NCBI GenBank assembly: GCA_030248195.1
Contig: JASAND010021138.1
Location: 1-64,000 of the forward strand
Direction: 5' to 3'
Origin: Trissonchulus latispiculum
Lineage: Eukaryota > Nematoda > Enoplea > Enoplida > Ironidae
DNA length: 64,000 nucleotides
Under the pieces are notes generated by a model. The model was given only the letters and a program-made list of their open reading frames with translations, had not been told where the DNA came from and did not search any database. A program made the position numbers and the translations under genes. Within the stretch, counting starts at the first letter, position 1; every line of letters begins with the position of its first letter. Positions 45,856-59,200 of the stretch are shown here, one piece after another.

Positions 45856-47250
45856 TTATCTCAAGAAACCGTTTGGTATAGTCCAGTAGTCACTTTGGCA
45901 CTGTTGACATTTCGGCTCCTCATTTGCATAAAGTGATGAGTTTAGATCACAGTTTTGATTGACAGCCGGCGGGCCCAGGCTGGCGTCTCGAAGTCGCTCT
46001 TTTCGCCGTCTGGCGTAAAAGGTTAGCACTATGCTAACGCCGGCCACGCAGGCTGCAAGAGTCAGTAACAGAAAACTGAGAACGCAGGTGAGGTTGCATC
46101 TGATCATGGGCGCTCTTCGACTTCCATCGGAGTTGACTTCTGAACCAACCGGCCCAATTTCTACCTTCCCTTCATGAAATATGATTCCTAAACGCAGAAG
46201 TATCATACTCTTATGTATTATGTACTCTTGATAAAACTGAGTATAAAGCCGTAGGTTGAATTTGTTCAATTTTTTGAAAGTCATAATTTTTGTTGAGTTA
46301 TAAGACGTTAGAATATGATTCAAAAGCAAAAAGACTCAATAAAAACCACTTTACGTGACTAACGTAAATACAACAAGCAATATTTTGTGCAAAAGGTTAG
46401 CTTTCCGCTGGTTGAACATTTTCATGTAAACGACTGACTTAACTTCAACAAGGGATGCTTACATTTACCTTTCACTTAGAGTTAGACCTTTGCTAGCTTT
46501 ACTGTACTGAAGTTTCCCTGTAAAATATCATTTTCCCCATGATATTTCAAAGATTCGAATCACAAAGAAATTTGATCCTACTCTCTGTTCGTTGACAAGA
46601 GCGTCTATCTTGAAACTTGATTATCTCTACTCGCCTAGAAGACAAGGTTTTTAACTAATGACCAGTAAGAAATGCCAGTTTCACAGTTTCAGTAGGCATC
46701 ATTTTTGTGTAGAGAGTGAATTTTTGAAACTTTAATTTTAAAATTACTCTTTGGATTAATTTTAAAATTACTCTTTGAATAAAAAATTTAAATTCCTTAT
46801 TTTAATTTCTGATTTGCTATGAGATTACATCGACTACGATAGGCTCCAAGTAATCAGAATTCGTAGCTATCGTATCAAAATTGTAACTTTTATCAGTTAT
46901 ATATATCTGTTAATACAAAGATTTTAGCGCAAACTTCAGTCCAAATGCCGTAACAGTAAACTCTGAACCTGTGTAAAGGTTTCCGGGAATGATTGAATCT
47001 GGAGAAAACAGTCCCACCACTACAATTTAAACTAACAGATGTAAATTGAAAATTTAAAAGTATAAACTTTCAAACCCTCTTTCTCTTTCAACGTTGGATA
47101 TCTGGCTAGATAACTGGATTTATCCAGAATCCTGGTTACATTGATCGTCGATTCTATGGCATACTGAGCTTCTTCAAGAACACTGTAACCACCGCCCATA
47201 GAAATATTTCGCCGCTTTCGAATCACAACGTCCTTGTCTTTGGTACAAGA
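45856..47250 (-). other. Furin site, membrane segment and cytoplasmic tail of the ZP protein
   Basis: Exon 47250-47076 carries IRKRRNIS, an R-x-K/R-R proprotein convertase site just after the ZP cysteines. Exon 46187-45856 carries a hydrophobic run starting CVLSFLLLTLAACVAG and ending VLTFYA, then ARRRKERLRD (a stop-transfer signal) and a 50-residue Asn/Gln/Cys-rich tail ending at a TGA stop. Confidence 0.85.
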
Positions 47251-50200
47251 CTATAACACAAAGAGATCAGTTGTAAAGTTAGTCTGCCGAGTTATAGGTC
47301 TTGAGGGTCTGACGGACAGGAGGCATCAGGCACCGTGTACCCTTAGGACCTAGGAAAAACAGCAAAGTGCATCACTTCAATCAGGATTGAAAGTCGGCGC
47401 GGCTGGGGATCGAACCACGACCTCTCAGAACTGCAGTGAAGCGTGCTTACCACTACACCATCGAGCCATCAGCTGAACTCCCATATCAGGCTTATCACTC
47501 TTCCCTATGCCTGCTTCCCTTACAGAGTTTCTTGCTTAAAGTCAATTCTTCCAAAACCTTTTAGAAACTTCTGGCGAAACCTTCTACCGTAACCTAGCTC
47601 AAAGTAAGCTATATTGTTACAACAGTACCTTAGAACAATAGAACAAACTATTCAAGGTAGAATAAGTGTGCCTCCATTTATAAAATAGGTTTCCATCTAT
47701 TATTCATTATTGTGCGACGCTTGAACTACACATCGGCTTAGAAACCGGAAACACCCTCCAAACGATTAAATATATCTCTCAGTTACAGTGGTTGTTACTT
47801 CACTCTCCGTTCAGCAGGGATGGAAACTGGGTCATGGGTCGTTTGGGTCGCCATTTTTGCTTGGGTCACTGGGTCATCAATTTTGTAAGCCGTTTGGGTC
47901 AGGGTGGGTCTGGGTCAAGCTGCCTGTGGGTCACTTTGGGTCTGGGTCAGCAATTTTTATTGGGTCATTTTGGGTCTGGGTCACAGGGTCCTGCCAAATT
48001 TCAAATTCGAAGATCTGGCACTGTTCCAATTACGTAAAACTGTCGCTGCTAAAAAATTTTTCGCGCCTTCGGCGCGAATTTAAAAATGAATTTAGTATTG
48101 CTTCTCGGAAATCAGTAGAGTTAACTGTGACTTGTCCGGCCATTACGTTTTCGCCGGTTCACGTAACAAAAGCCATGTACACTTCCATAGATTTTTAAAA
48201 TTTTAAATATTTTGCTACATCAACCAATCAGATCTTTCACGTAAAATAACTATTATTGAAAAAGAATGAACATGACAAGATTGAGGAGCTTCGATCCTAC
48301 AAACTATACATATAGGTGCATATGTATAGGTATACCTCTTACTCAAGTTCAAAAGTCAAGAAAGTTTTACGGCGTTTCAAAACCACTTCACAAATGGATA
48401 ATGTTAAGTCAGTTAAGGTCGAGTTATTTTATTGGGTCATTTGGGTCTGGGTCACGATAATTCTTGGGTCAGCTGGGTCTGGCGGTCTGGGTCACGAAAA
48501 CAATTGGGTCATTTGAGTCTGGGTCACGGAATTTTCAAATTTCATGGGTCGCCTTGGGTCTGGGTCAAATTTGCGTATGGGTCAAGTGGGTCGTGGGTCA
48601 GAAATAATGACCCAGTTTCCATCCCTGCCGTTCAGAATACAGGACATGATATTGTTAAATATCAGCAACCCAGAAAGGTGGAAATCAGTGTAATAATGCA
48701 ATATCCCTGTCCGGGGGTGTGGCGCAGATAGTAAAGCGTGCTACTTCTAAGCCAAAGCTCGACGGCTCGATTCCCTCCCTGGACACTTTTCTTCACATCT
48801 TTCAATCCTGATTTCAACCTTTTTCACACTATTGATTACATCAGGAAGAATGCTTCGGCGCAGAACCTAGGGGTTATGTTAATCTGACTTTTGTGATAGG
48901 CTTCAAGAATTATAAAATGATAAAAAAATGATGAAAAAATGAAAAATGAAAAATGAAAAAGTGAAAAATGGGTCAATGGGAAAAATCTCCTTAATGATAA
49001 ATTTTTCCAGGATTTGTACTGACCCAAAATGTACCCAGTTGTGTGTGCGAAGATAATAAAAGTATGTGTTATCTTCAGATGCTGACCCCCTCCACCGAAA
49101 TTGCAGTAATGCCTAGAACTGGGAGCACCCCTCGCCCTAAGGCCCTAATTAAAAATGGATGTTTTAATTCAATATTATCCTTTAATATCTGACCAGTGTG
49201 CTTGTGCAGTCCTTTCATTCTCTAAATTAATTGTTTAATTAAACATATAATAATTAAATTAGTTAATTAGTGGATCACTTTGGCACCTGTTTGCAGTCCT
49301 TCCAGCAAGGCTTCACCAGACCCTTGTAGTGGACCTGACGTGAGTCCTGAAAGCTGAAGAACTTAATCTTGGCTCGAATCAGATTGTTACCAACTCTTTC
49401 CAGATTTGTTGCAATGCTGTCATCCAGTGAACACCTGCAATGGGCACAACAAAGGTTTCCCTAGCACGAAAAAAGAGCCGAATATGGGACACTTTCGTCT
49501 ATTCTAAGCCGTAAGCATTCCAACCGTTGACTCGAACAAGGTAAACATTTGCTTATAGGAGCATAATACGCAGTGTAATGCGCTTAATAATAGCTGCTTA
49601 CTTTTCTTCATTGTTAAAGTACGTAGTAATAGGTACGTTCTTTAATAGTAGCAATAGTAGTAATTTAATTTAATAATTAATAATTAGTAATTAATAGTTA
49701 ACAATAATAATTAATAATTAATAACAGTAATAAGTACGTTGTATAGTAATAGTACCCTGCTCAAGGAGTACCGGGCCGGGAGTAGGAATTTTGTTTCGTT
49801 GTATCGGAATGAAAACGAAAATGAATGCGAATTGAATCAGATTTTATTTAGCCTGGCCATTTTGACTGCAGTTCTCCTTTAGCGTAAAAATGTGGATAAC
49901 TGCAACTTCGATGAGTAGTTTCCGAATGGCCACGCCCATCCCACCTGGTGGGTTTGTGGATTTAAAAACCCTTAAATGCAAAATCCTGCAAGTCAACAAA
50001 AATAAATCCACTCAGCAAGCTCCCACTAACGCTCTTCTTCTTAACCCGAGGTCTAATTCAATATCTAATAGGTTTTCAGATTAGGGAAAGGTTTTTTGGG
50101 GGAAATCCCTGTTTTAATCCAAAACGTGCCGTCGGGCTTATTTCATGTTGTCTTAGCCGCACACCCTAGGAGAAGCATTAGGCTAAAACGCTGACCTGGC

Positions 50201-53200
50201 AAGAATGAAAAGTACGTGTCAAGAATTTTAAGTCTGAGTCTAAGTTTGAGTTACCCGTTTTCATCAAACAAATCCACTTTGAGGTTTCCTTCGTCATCTA
50301 CGGCCACAATGCTCGGCAACTGAATTCCCATTTCGGATTCAGTTTCTGAAATAGAATTTGATGTCGATTCTATTTTCAACTCTGCCTCACACCAGCGTAC
50401 TAGCACAAGCATAATGACTCACGACCGACCAGAACCTACAGCCACTACAAGTTTGCAGTTTGCTGCGTGCCAGAAAAACCGGGCAGTGGGTGGACTATTC
50501 GTGTTTCTCATCTGCTCTGTTCTGCTAGATTAGAGCTGAAATTAATGGTTTGTCACACTCTTAGTTATTATGTACTCTTGGGACTAACAAATAAAACGCG
50601 GAACTATTCTCAGCAACAGAAATGAAATTAGCAAATTTTCAACTCATTATTTTTCTGTTAGGAATCTACCGTGCTGGGTTTTCTACAAGTTTTCGGCAGA
50701 AATTAATTTGTTTTAGCAGACACTGCTTTGACAGTCATTAGATTGGATTAGTTATTTTCATAACTTCGACTGAATGAGATTAGAAATAATTTTTTGTTGT
50801 CATTTGTTAGAATTTCATAACTATTCTGAAATCTGCTTATCCTTTAAATCTTCTGGAAATCTCACTGCATTCACTTTGAGGATCCAATTTCTTAATTTTT
50901 AATTTCTTAATTTAATTTCAATTTCTTAATTTTCCAATTTCCAATTTTCCAATTCCAATATTGTATTCTTAGTAAATGATTATGTATGTAGTAGTAAATT
51001 ATTATGTATGTAAAGTTATGTAAGTAAACCTAATTGTTCTGTAGATTTGATGAACTACATACGAACATACATACAAATATACCTGCTTTTAAGAATACCG
51101 CTGAAAATATAACTTATAACCAAACTTATTATTTCATTAATTCGAGTCCAATTGAAGTCGGCTTATTTTACGTCTTAGGAATTTCATCAAACTACTCCTC
51201 GAACGTAAAATGTTTATTATAGTCGCTTCTAAATAAAAGTGTCAGATTTAAGACAATTGCAAGACGTAAAATTACGTCCAATGTGCTGTTTGCTTATCAG
51301 ACAGATCTCAAACAATTGAAGAGATTAAATGAAACAGTCACCACGGCAGTAATTAGGTCAAAACCGCTAATTGCAATTTTTAGGAACCAGGTCAAAATTT
51401 TGTGTTAATCATTTAAACCTGGGACAGCTGTCGCTATTAGTCTTACATAAGTAAAGTCTTAAGGCGTGCCTGAGTGCCCGATTTGCATATTACCAGCTAT
51501 GGGTTCTTGGACCAGGACTTCCAGAAAGCCATAGTCCCCGATGCTGACTTCGGTGACCGGCTGCAGAGAGCTGTCCAGAATGCGCAGCTGGAAGGAGGGA
51601 GATATGGCACTTCCACTGACTAGGAGAGAATTGGAACTGAAAGTAAACCAAATGCCACTTTATTGAGGGTGGCATGACTCCAGTCTTGCATTCTAATGGT
51701 GAATGTGAAAGTGAAAGTCATGTCTCAAATGTATGTATCCTTTCCTATGTTTAACACATGTTTAGTGATAGTTGAGAGCCATCCAGCAAGACACACAAAA
51801 ATGTTGCGCTACGAGATGAATTTACAGCATCAAGTCCTAGACATGGTTTGTGATCTTTCGTTCAATTCAGTGGTCCAATTTGTGGGCCCTAAATTCCGAA
51901 ATCTTCAGGTTTTTAACTGATTTTTACAATTTTTCAAAGAGTGAACTTTGCTAGGGTGATAATTTAATTAAGCAATTAACGATTAAGGATAATAAGCAGT
52001 TTATTGACACATAAGTAATGTAGTAGTATTTAAGTTACTTACTCAGAAACATTATACACTCTCAGTCTGTAGGTGACCTGCAAATCCGTGGTCGATATGA
52101 TCTTACAGATCAATCGAAGCAATCGATCACGAAATGTGACCAGCTTTCCGTCTCCATACTTGACAAAAATCACATTCGAATATTCACCATTGTCCTAAAA
52201 TATAAAAATTAAAATTATAAAAAATATTCGTTTTTGTAAAGTTTCATTTTTCTTGGCCACTAAGATTTGACATGCATATTTTGCATATCTTAACGACTAA
52301 GTTGCATACAGTTATTGTACGAATACGTGATAATAAATAATACGAGTCTCAAAATATTAGAAAACACTATTCACCACACAATATTCACCACACCAACTTT
52401 AAGATTTCAGATTTTCAGGTTTCTATTGATTACAGAAATTTCGTTTACTGAAAATTCTAAATTGAGACGACAAGTTTACTTGTGTTGCGCAAACTTAGTG
52501 TACCTTAACTTGTGTTCCGCACTGATTGTAATCAATTGCGGTCTGAAAATCGTATTGATCACTGATCAATTGATCACAGGCTGCTATCGATTGATTGGAG
52601 TTGCGAGTCGATACTTTGCCATTGAACAGGCGTCTGGCTGAGCTCTGAATCACCATACTGTCAGGCTTACAGCGGAGTCGAACTGAAATTATATTAAAAC
52701 TGCAATAAATTGCAATACTCTGCAATGCGATGATAACACTAATGCAAATAAGTCCAACCATTTTTGTCTCACCTAAGGTGAGATAGCTCTTTCATTTCTA
52801 GCATGAAGCAAACTAAGATCTTCAGAAGTGAACTTTACACCCTCTATTCAACGTTGTTCCAAGTAACTGTTCACGTTTTTGTAAGGAGGGGTCCTGTAAA
52901 TGGATCCGTGTTTAGCCAGTGATTTCCCCAAATTTCATTTTTTTAAAATATTACTGGAATGTTCTGGATTCAATAATAGTCACATTATAGTCACATTATA
53001 GTCAACATTCCAATTATAGTCATAATGAACGGGGTACTAGATTGCTTTTTGTACTTTTCAGAATATCATTTTTGCAAGGCAACTATTTGCAACTATTATG
53101 CAGGGCAACAATTTTTTGCAACTCTTGGTTGCATCTAAAATTGTAAAAATTCAACATGCTAAATACGCTAATTAGCTTCTGTAACTTGCTGGCAGTTCTA

Positions 53201-56200
53201 AACTGGCGATGCTCGTGGAAACTATGGCAGCATTTTGGAAAACACTTAAAAAATGCCTTAAAATGCCGATTTCTACAAAAGTCAATCGCATCTGTTAAGC
53301 GAGTGAATTTGGTTAAAGTTCTCAATACACAACAGCAAGAGTACATAATGACTAAGAGTGTGACAAGCGTCACACTCTTAGTTATCAAGCAGAAAACATC
53401 ATCTGCACAATAACGGCTGACCCCCCCCACAACTGAGTACCTGGTGACCCCCCCCACAACTGAGTACCTGGTGACCCCCCCACAACTGAGTACCTGGTGA
53501 CCCCCCCCACAACTGAGTACCTGGTGACCCCCCCCACAACTGAGTACCTGGTGACCCCCCCCACAACTGAGTACCTGGTGACCCCCCCCCAACTGAGTAC
53601 CAGGTACACAATTGTGCACGAGCACTCGCTTGTATGTTTACATGTTGAAGCTAAAAAGTGGCCAGCTGCCGATAGAATATTTTTGGCTTCAACATGTAAA
53701 CATACAAGCGAGTGCTCGTACACAATTGTGTACCTGGTACTCAGTTGTGGGGGGGTCACCAGGTACTCAGTTGTGGGGGGTCACCAGGTACTCAGTTGTG
53801 GGGGGGTAGGCCGTTATTGTGCAGATGATGTCTGCAGCCTAATAACTAAGAGTGGGACGCTTGTCACACTCTTAGTTATTATGTACTCTTGACAACAGAC
53901 AACACCCATTTTGAGCACTTAGCAAACACTAATTTGAAAGGTTTCGATTCTCGATTTCTGAAAATTCTGACAAATTCCCGATTTCGGTTGTTTGAACAAA
54001 GAATTATCGATAATGCTATGTGCTTGATAGCTAGGCGTGCGTCGAGATACTGCTCCTTTTAGGAGCCTACTTGTTCAGGATTTACTAATTTGCATGTTAT
54101 TTGCTAGTTTCTATTAAGTTGCATGCTGAAGGCTGGTCGTTAAAGGCTAAAGGCGAGCCCACAGGATTACTAAACAGGAATTACTCTTTACATCTTGACT
54201 ATAAAGCAGAGAAGTAATAAAAAGTGATTAGCAGCTCATTGGATGCTTTTTCTTTTTCATACTTTTTATACTTTTCATACTTTTCATACTCATACTTTTT
54301 CCAGACTTTAGTGTCAGGAGAATCGCCTGAGGCACTAATTATGCCATTTATCAATATTTAATTATTATTGGCTGTGCAATACTTATATACTCAGCACTTT
54401 GAGCACTGACACGTACAGCTTTAGGTCATTTGTACAGTCAGCGTTCTGTAACGTAATCTAACTACGGGCTTTGTAGCTGCTTGGTGGAAGCAATTTCTCC
54501 AAAACTTTGTTGAGCGAAAAAATGAGTCTCGCTCGTTCTGGAGACTTGCAAACTTTCAAACCAGCATTTTTGGGCGTTATTAGGTAGGCATCAAAAACGG
54601 AAAAAACCTATTGTAGCGGGAAACTTCGTCGAAGCGGGAACATAGTTGGAAACATTAGTCTTGAAGCTTTTCTGGGCCATTATTTATTCCTTCTAGACAC
54701 ATTTCTTAACCTTTTGTGGAAGCAATTTTGGATGTTTGTTGATGACATCGACAAGAGAGCCCGGCCGAACCTTTTCTAAACTGATTGTATTATTGCTTTC
54801 GTTATCAACGAGTCTCAGGACCTTTTCTCTCAGCCACTTACACGAGTTAAAAGAGTTGAAATTAAACCAACCCTTTTCGCACACAGGGTTGAAAGAGTTA
54901 AAAAGTTCATTTTAGCTCGCTTGCCGAGTTAACGGGGTTAAAAAGTTTAAACTCTGCTCTTTTAATTAGGGCGTGAACAGGCCAGAGTTGGCTCCGGGTC
55001 CAAAATTTCAGGCCCGGCCCAGACCCGGACCCGTTGGGCCGGACCCGCACCCGTCCAGACCCGGATCCGGGTACCCGGATCAAAAAAACAACCAGTTTGC
55101 ATTTCAAACCTTTACTGTATTCTGAAATTTCACTGCAGTCTTAAGTTTCACAGCAGCTAGCCCAGTTATGAATAAAACCTGCGATAAGCTTAGGTAAATT
55201 TATTTTACGCTTTACGACAAGTTTTATATGATTTGAGTGCTAGTATGGGATATTGGTAGCAGTTTTTTGTCATGCGTCCAGAGTCACTGTGAGAGAGTGT
55301 CCTTCGGATGACTAAGGATTGCTCTGGAGGAAAGAAGGTGAAAGAATTTTTGGTGGCTTGTATTTTAAAACAATGTCCTTGAGCTTGTTTACTAGATTTA
55401 CTTTTGCGTGCATTGCAAAATCTTATACTAACTTATCAATTCGAGTTATTCTGTTACTAGCCCAGCAGTGCAACATAAATTAGAAAGACCTCAGCTAGAC
55501 AACTAAGCATTGTATCTAGGAAACTACTAAACATTCTATCTCAAGGCCTAACAATGTTCTACCAACCTTTTTTTAGAAAAACAACAAATTATAATGTTTT
55601 AGCATTCCTGAATGTACCAAAATCAAGTTTTTTCAATATTTTGGACCCGGACCCGGACCCGCGGGTACCCGGACCCGCGGGTCCTAAAGTTGGACCCGGA
55701 CCCGGCCCGGCCCGCGGGTACCCGCGGGTCCCCGCGGGTACCCGGACCCGGCTCCAACTCTGGAACAGGCCCTAAGCTCTAAGAGAAATTAGGTAAGTGT
55801 CCTTTGGCAGCCGGATCCCTAAAGCAGTAATCAATTAAAGACGGAAACTACCACAAAATTGCGAAGCCTTAGTTCAAAACAGGAGAGAGCAAGTTGACAC
55901 AGTTTTCCCCGTTTTCAGTATTTCTTTTTCCATTTCTATTTTCCACTTACAGGAAACGCAGTCGTCCACGTCACCCATTTCAAGACTGGGGCTGAGCCTG
56001 ACCAGTGCGGGGTCGTCGGTGCTGTCTGCTGACGTGAGCACTGACATGTGACTCAGAAAGCACCGTCTAAGCGACCTGTCAAAAGTGAATGATCTGCACG
56101 TCAGCTCTTCCGAGTTGAGGCAAAGCTCCTAAAATAGAAATTGGAAAAGCAGGGAGTAATTGCAGTGACATGTGTCTCATCTAAGTACTTGGAGTGGTGA

Positions 56201-59200
56201 CACAGCAGTGTAGGGAAGTTTTCTCAACTGGACTTCAACTAGATCAATTTGAGTGCTGCCTAAGCGATAAACGAATTCAAATTTGATTGACAGATTCATT
56301 GATTGATTGATTGATTGATCGATTGATTGATTGATTGATTGATAATTGGTTGATAATTGATCAAACACGAATAAATAAAGGATAAAACAATAGCTCGATC
56401 AGTACGTTGGCATCGAAAACTGTTCTGTTTTGCTAAATTGGCTAAGTTTTGCTCTAAAAAGTGCTGCGATATTTTCACTTTTATAATCGTAATTTGGTCC
56501 TTGAACCAAGCGCCCGGACGATTTTTACTTTTTACGTCAGTTTTAACAGTTGGGGCACTTTTAAACCGGGCGAAAGCACCTAATCAATAAGTATCGATCT
56601 GATCTAGTACTTAATGGGAGTTCCTTTCCCTCTGAACTAAACTTTTTAGTTCTAAGTTGTCCTAGCCGAGGTGTAATTGCCTGATGGCTCAAATTTCTAG
56701 AGGTTTCCCCTTTCCTGATTTCCATATGATTCTAATTCAGGAATTTCGTCGTCTTTAGCTCAGACTTTAATTAAACGTTAAGTAAATGCTAATTTGTGGG
56801 TGGGTTTGGAGAAAGTACGTCATTTCATGGGCGTTCACTTCTTCTAGCAAGTGAATAGGGCTAGAGGTAGCATGACATTTCATTCGATTCTATACGTAAA
56901 TAACATTATGCTAATTTCTAGACTACGTTTCTGAAAAGACAGCACAAAAGTGTGCAATCTAGAAGATTTGAATTTTAGGAATTTAACCTGCAATCGTAGG
57001 ATATGACATTTGCGACAGTGAGTTTCATTGTTTCATGTCTTCTTGTTGCAAGGTTACCATACTTGAATACAGATCAACTTTAACTGTGTGTTGACTGTGC
57101 ATATAAATGATAATGCACAGTGCAGCGTGCGTGCAAATCAGTGAATGCACGCCGCTAAGGTGTGCTATAAAGTATACTTGTGTACAGAGAGCACCAATGA
57201 TATAGAAGTTATGTGCTCTTCTCTCCTGGCACCGTGGTGTAGTGGTTGCACGCCTAACTGCAGTTCGGGAGGTCCGTGGTTCGATTCCCGGCGGAGCCGA
57301 ATCTTTACACTTGTGCAGTGAGAGAAGAAAGTAGTTTTTCCACAGACAGGTTCAGAAATACCCATACAAATTCTTGTTCGTGACTTAGCTTAGCTCTTCG
57401 ACGAGTTGCATAGGTTTAAACCAAACCAACTGGTTTTTATTAACTGTCGGATAAGGCTTTGGTTAAACGCTCAATTACTTTACTGTAAGCCTGCTGTGCG
57501 TTGGCTTACCAGTGAATTTCCAATGACAAAAGGAAAGGGATTTGTTGAAAAACAAATTTCCGATCTACAAGGACATAATGTGCGTAGGCAGTAAATTAGT
57601 TCTGACAATTTCAAAACCATAATCCTATTTTTCCTTTTGTTCATGAATGATGATAACAATTACTTACTGCTGTGCTAGTGACGTTGGCTTAGTCAATGTT
57701 CTAGCTAACTCATTTAGCAGCCTTCCATTGCAGGCTGATTGGAAATTAATTTAGCACACTCTCAAATAATCAGATTTCATTCATTTGCACTCAGCGCGGG
57801 TGTTTGTTCTGTCTCTGTTTTGTGTTATTTTTCCAAAATACTTGCCTCAGACCATTAGCAACAAAAGCCTGTACTATTTAATAGCTCGCTCTACAAGGCT
57901 CCCCGTGCATACTTGGTTGGAGTTTTCAATTTTTATTGGATACCTAAAGCCCGGTTCACACTAGGCAATCTGCAGGCAATCTAAAGTCTGACCAAAAATT
58001 CTTGGAACCGAACTGTGAGCGCTTGTCCTAAGTTAACCTTTGACGTTAGTCTATATAAAGTATATATTTCTAGAAACCTCAGGAGGAGGAGAATCCGGTA
58101 AAACCATCATATCCGGTCTATATCCGGTTACCGGATGCCAAATCGATAAAAACGCTTCAGATTCGGAAAGTGGATGCCAATTAATTCATACTCTAGCATA
58201 TTGGTCCTTGGCCCAAGACATCTCCGAAAATCCGGTCACATCCGATCTATGTCCGGTAACCGGATGTCTAGGTCACAAAAACTGTACAGGAAGATGGGTA
58301 GGTAGTACAGTTTCGCTGATTAAATTTTTAGATTCAGCGGGTCGAAATTAGTCTATATAAGAAGTTTTGTCCAATTTGGACCAAAATTGCGTGATTTATG
58401 GTAGTATCCGTTGCGAAAAAACCGGAAAACCCGGTTTTTTCCGGTCTGGTGCTCGGAATCGCGGATAAAAAACGTTAGTTTTTGGCACAATGAATATTTG
58501 GGGGCTACTTTCATTTTACCGGTGTCAAAGTAATCGAATATCCGGTCGATTTCCGGTTCTGAGCTTTGAAATTTGAGATTTCATGGGCTATTATCTCAGT
58601 ATCCGGTTGGTCCGGAAGTCAAATCATTTCATTAAAATGACATTTTGTCTATCCCTAACAAGCATCAACCTCAAATTACTTCATATCTGCTGTAATTTTT
58701 GAATGATAGCGTTTTAAAAACATGCTGATTTTGCTTGTTTTGTGTAATTGTTAAACCGGATATGCGATTTGATCCCATACGCTTAGCTTTGTCGCACGCA
58801 ATATAACTTTTTTTGAACCTTTTCATTGTGACCGGATTTTCGGAGATGTCTTGGGCCAAGGACCAATGTGCTAGAGTATGAATGAATTAGCATTGTCTTT
58901 CCGAATCTGAAACATTTTTATAGATTTGGCATCCAGTAACCGGATATAGACCGGATATGATGGTTTTGCCGGATTCTCCTCCTCCTCCTGAGGTTTCTAA
59001 AAATATATACTTTATACAGGCTAACTCCAAAGGTTAACTCAGGACAAGCGCTCACCGTTCGGTTGCAAGAATTTTTGGTCAGACTTTAGTTGCCAGCAAC
59101 ATAGGAGCAATGACAACATTGCCAGCAATTCGCCCGTTCACACTACATCACCATGATTGCCGACAATATAGCGGGAAATTTAAGATTATAGTCTAGTGGC

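Noticed and set aside
47788..48731. Forward ORFs with GSWVWVK-like repeats
   Set aside because: Translation of the GGGTCTGGGTCA arrays of MITE 2.
53427..53606. CRISPR-like array of 27-bp repeats
   Set aside because: Units are contiguous without unique spacers and lie in a eukaryotic MITE.
53083..53892. Repetitive GGGHQVLSCGGG-type ORFs on both strands
   Set aside because: Translation of the 27-bp array in the palindromic MITE.
57165..57365. Minus ORF over the SINE
   Set aside because: Antisense of the tRNA-like head.
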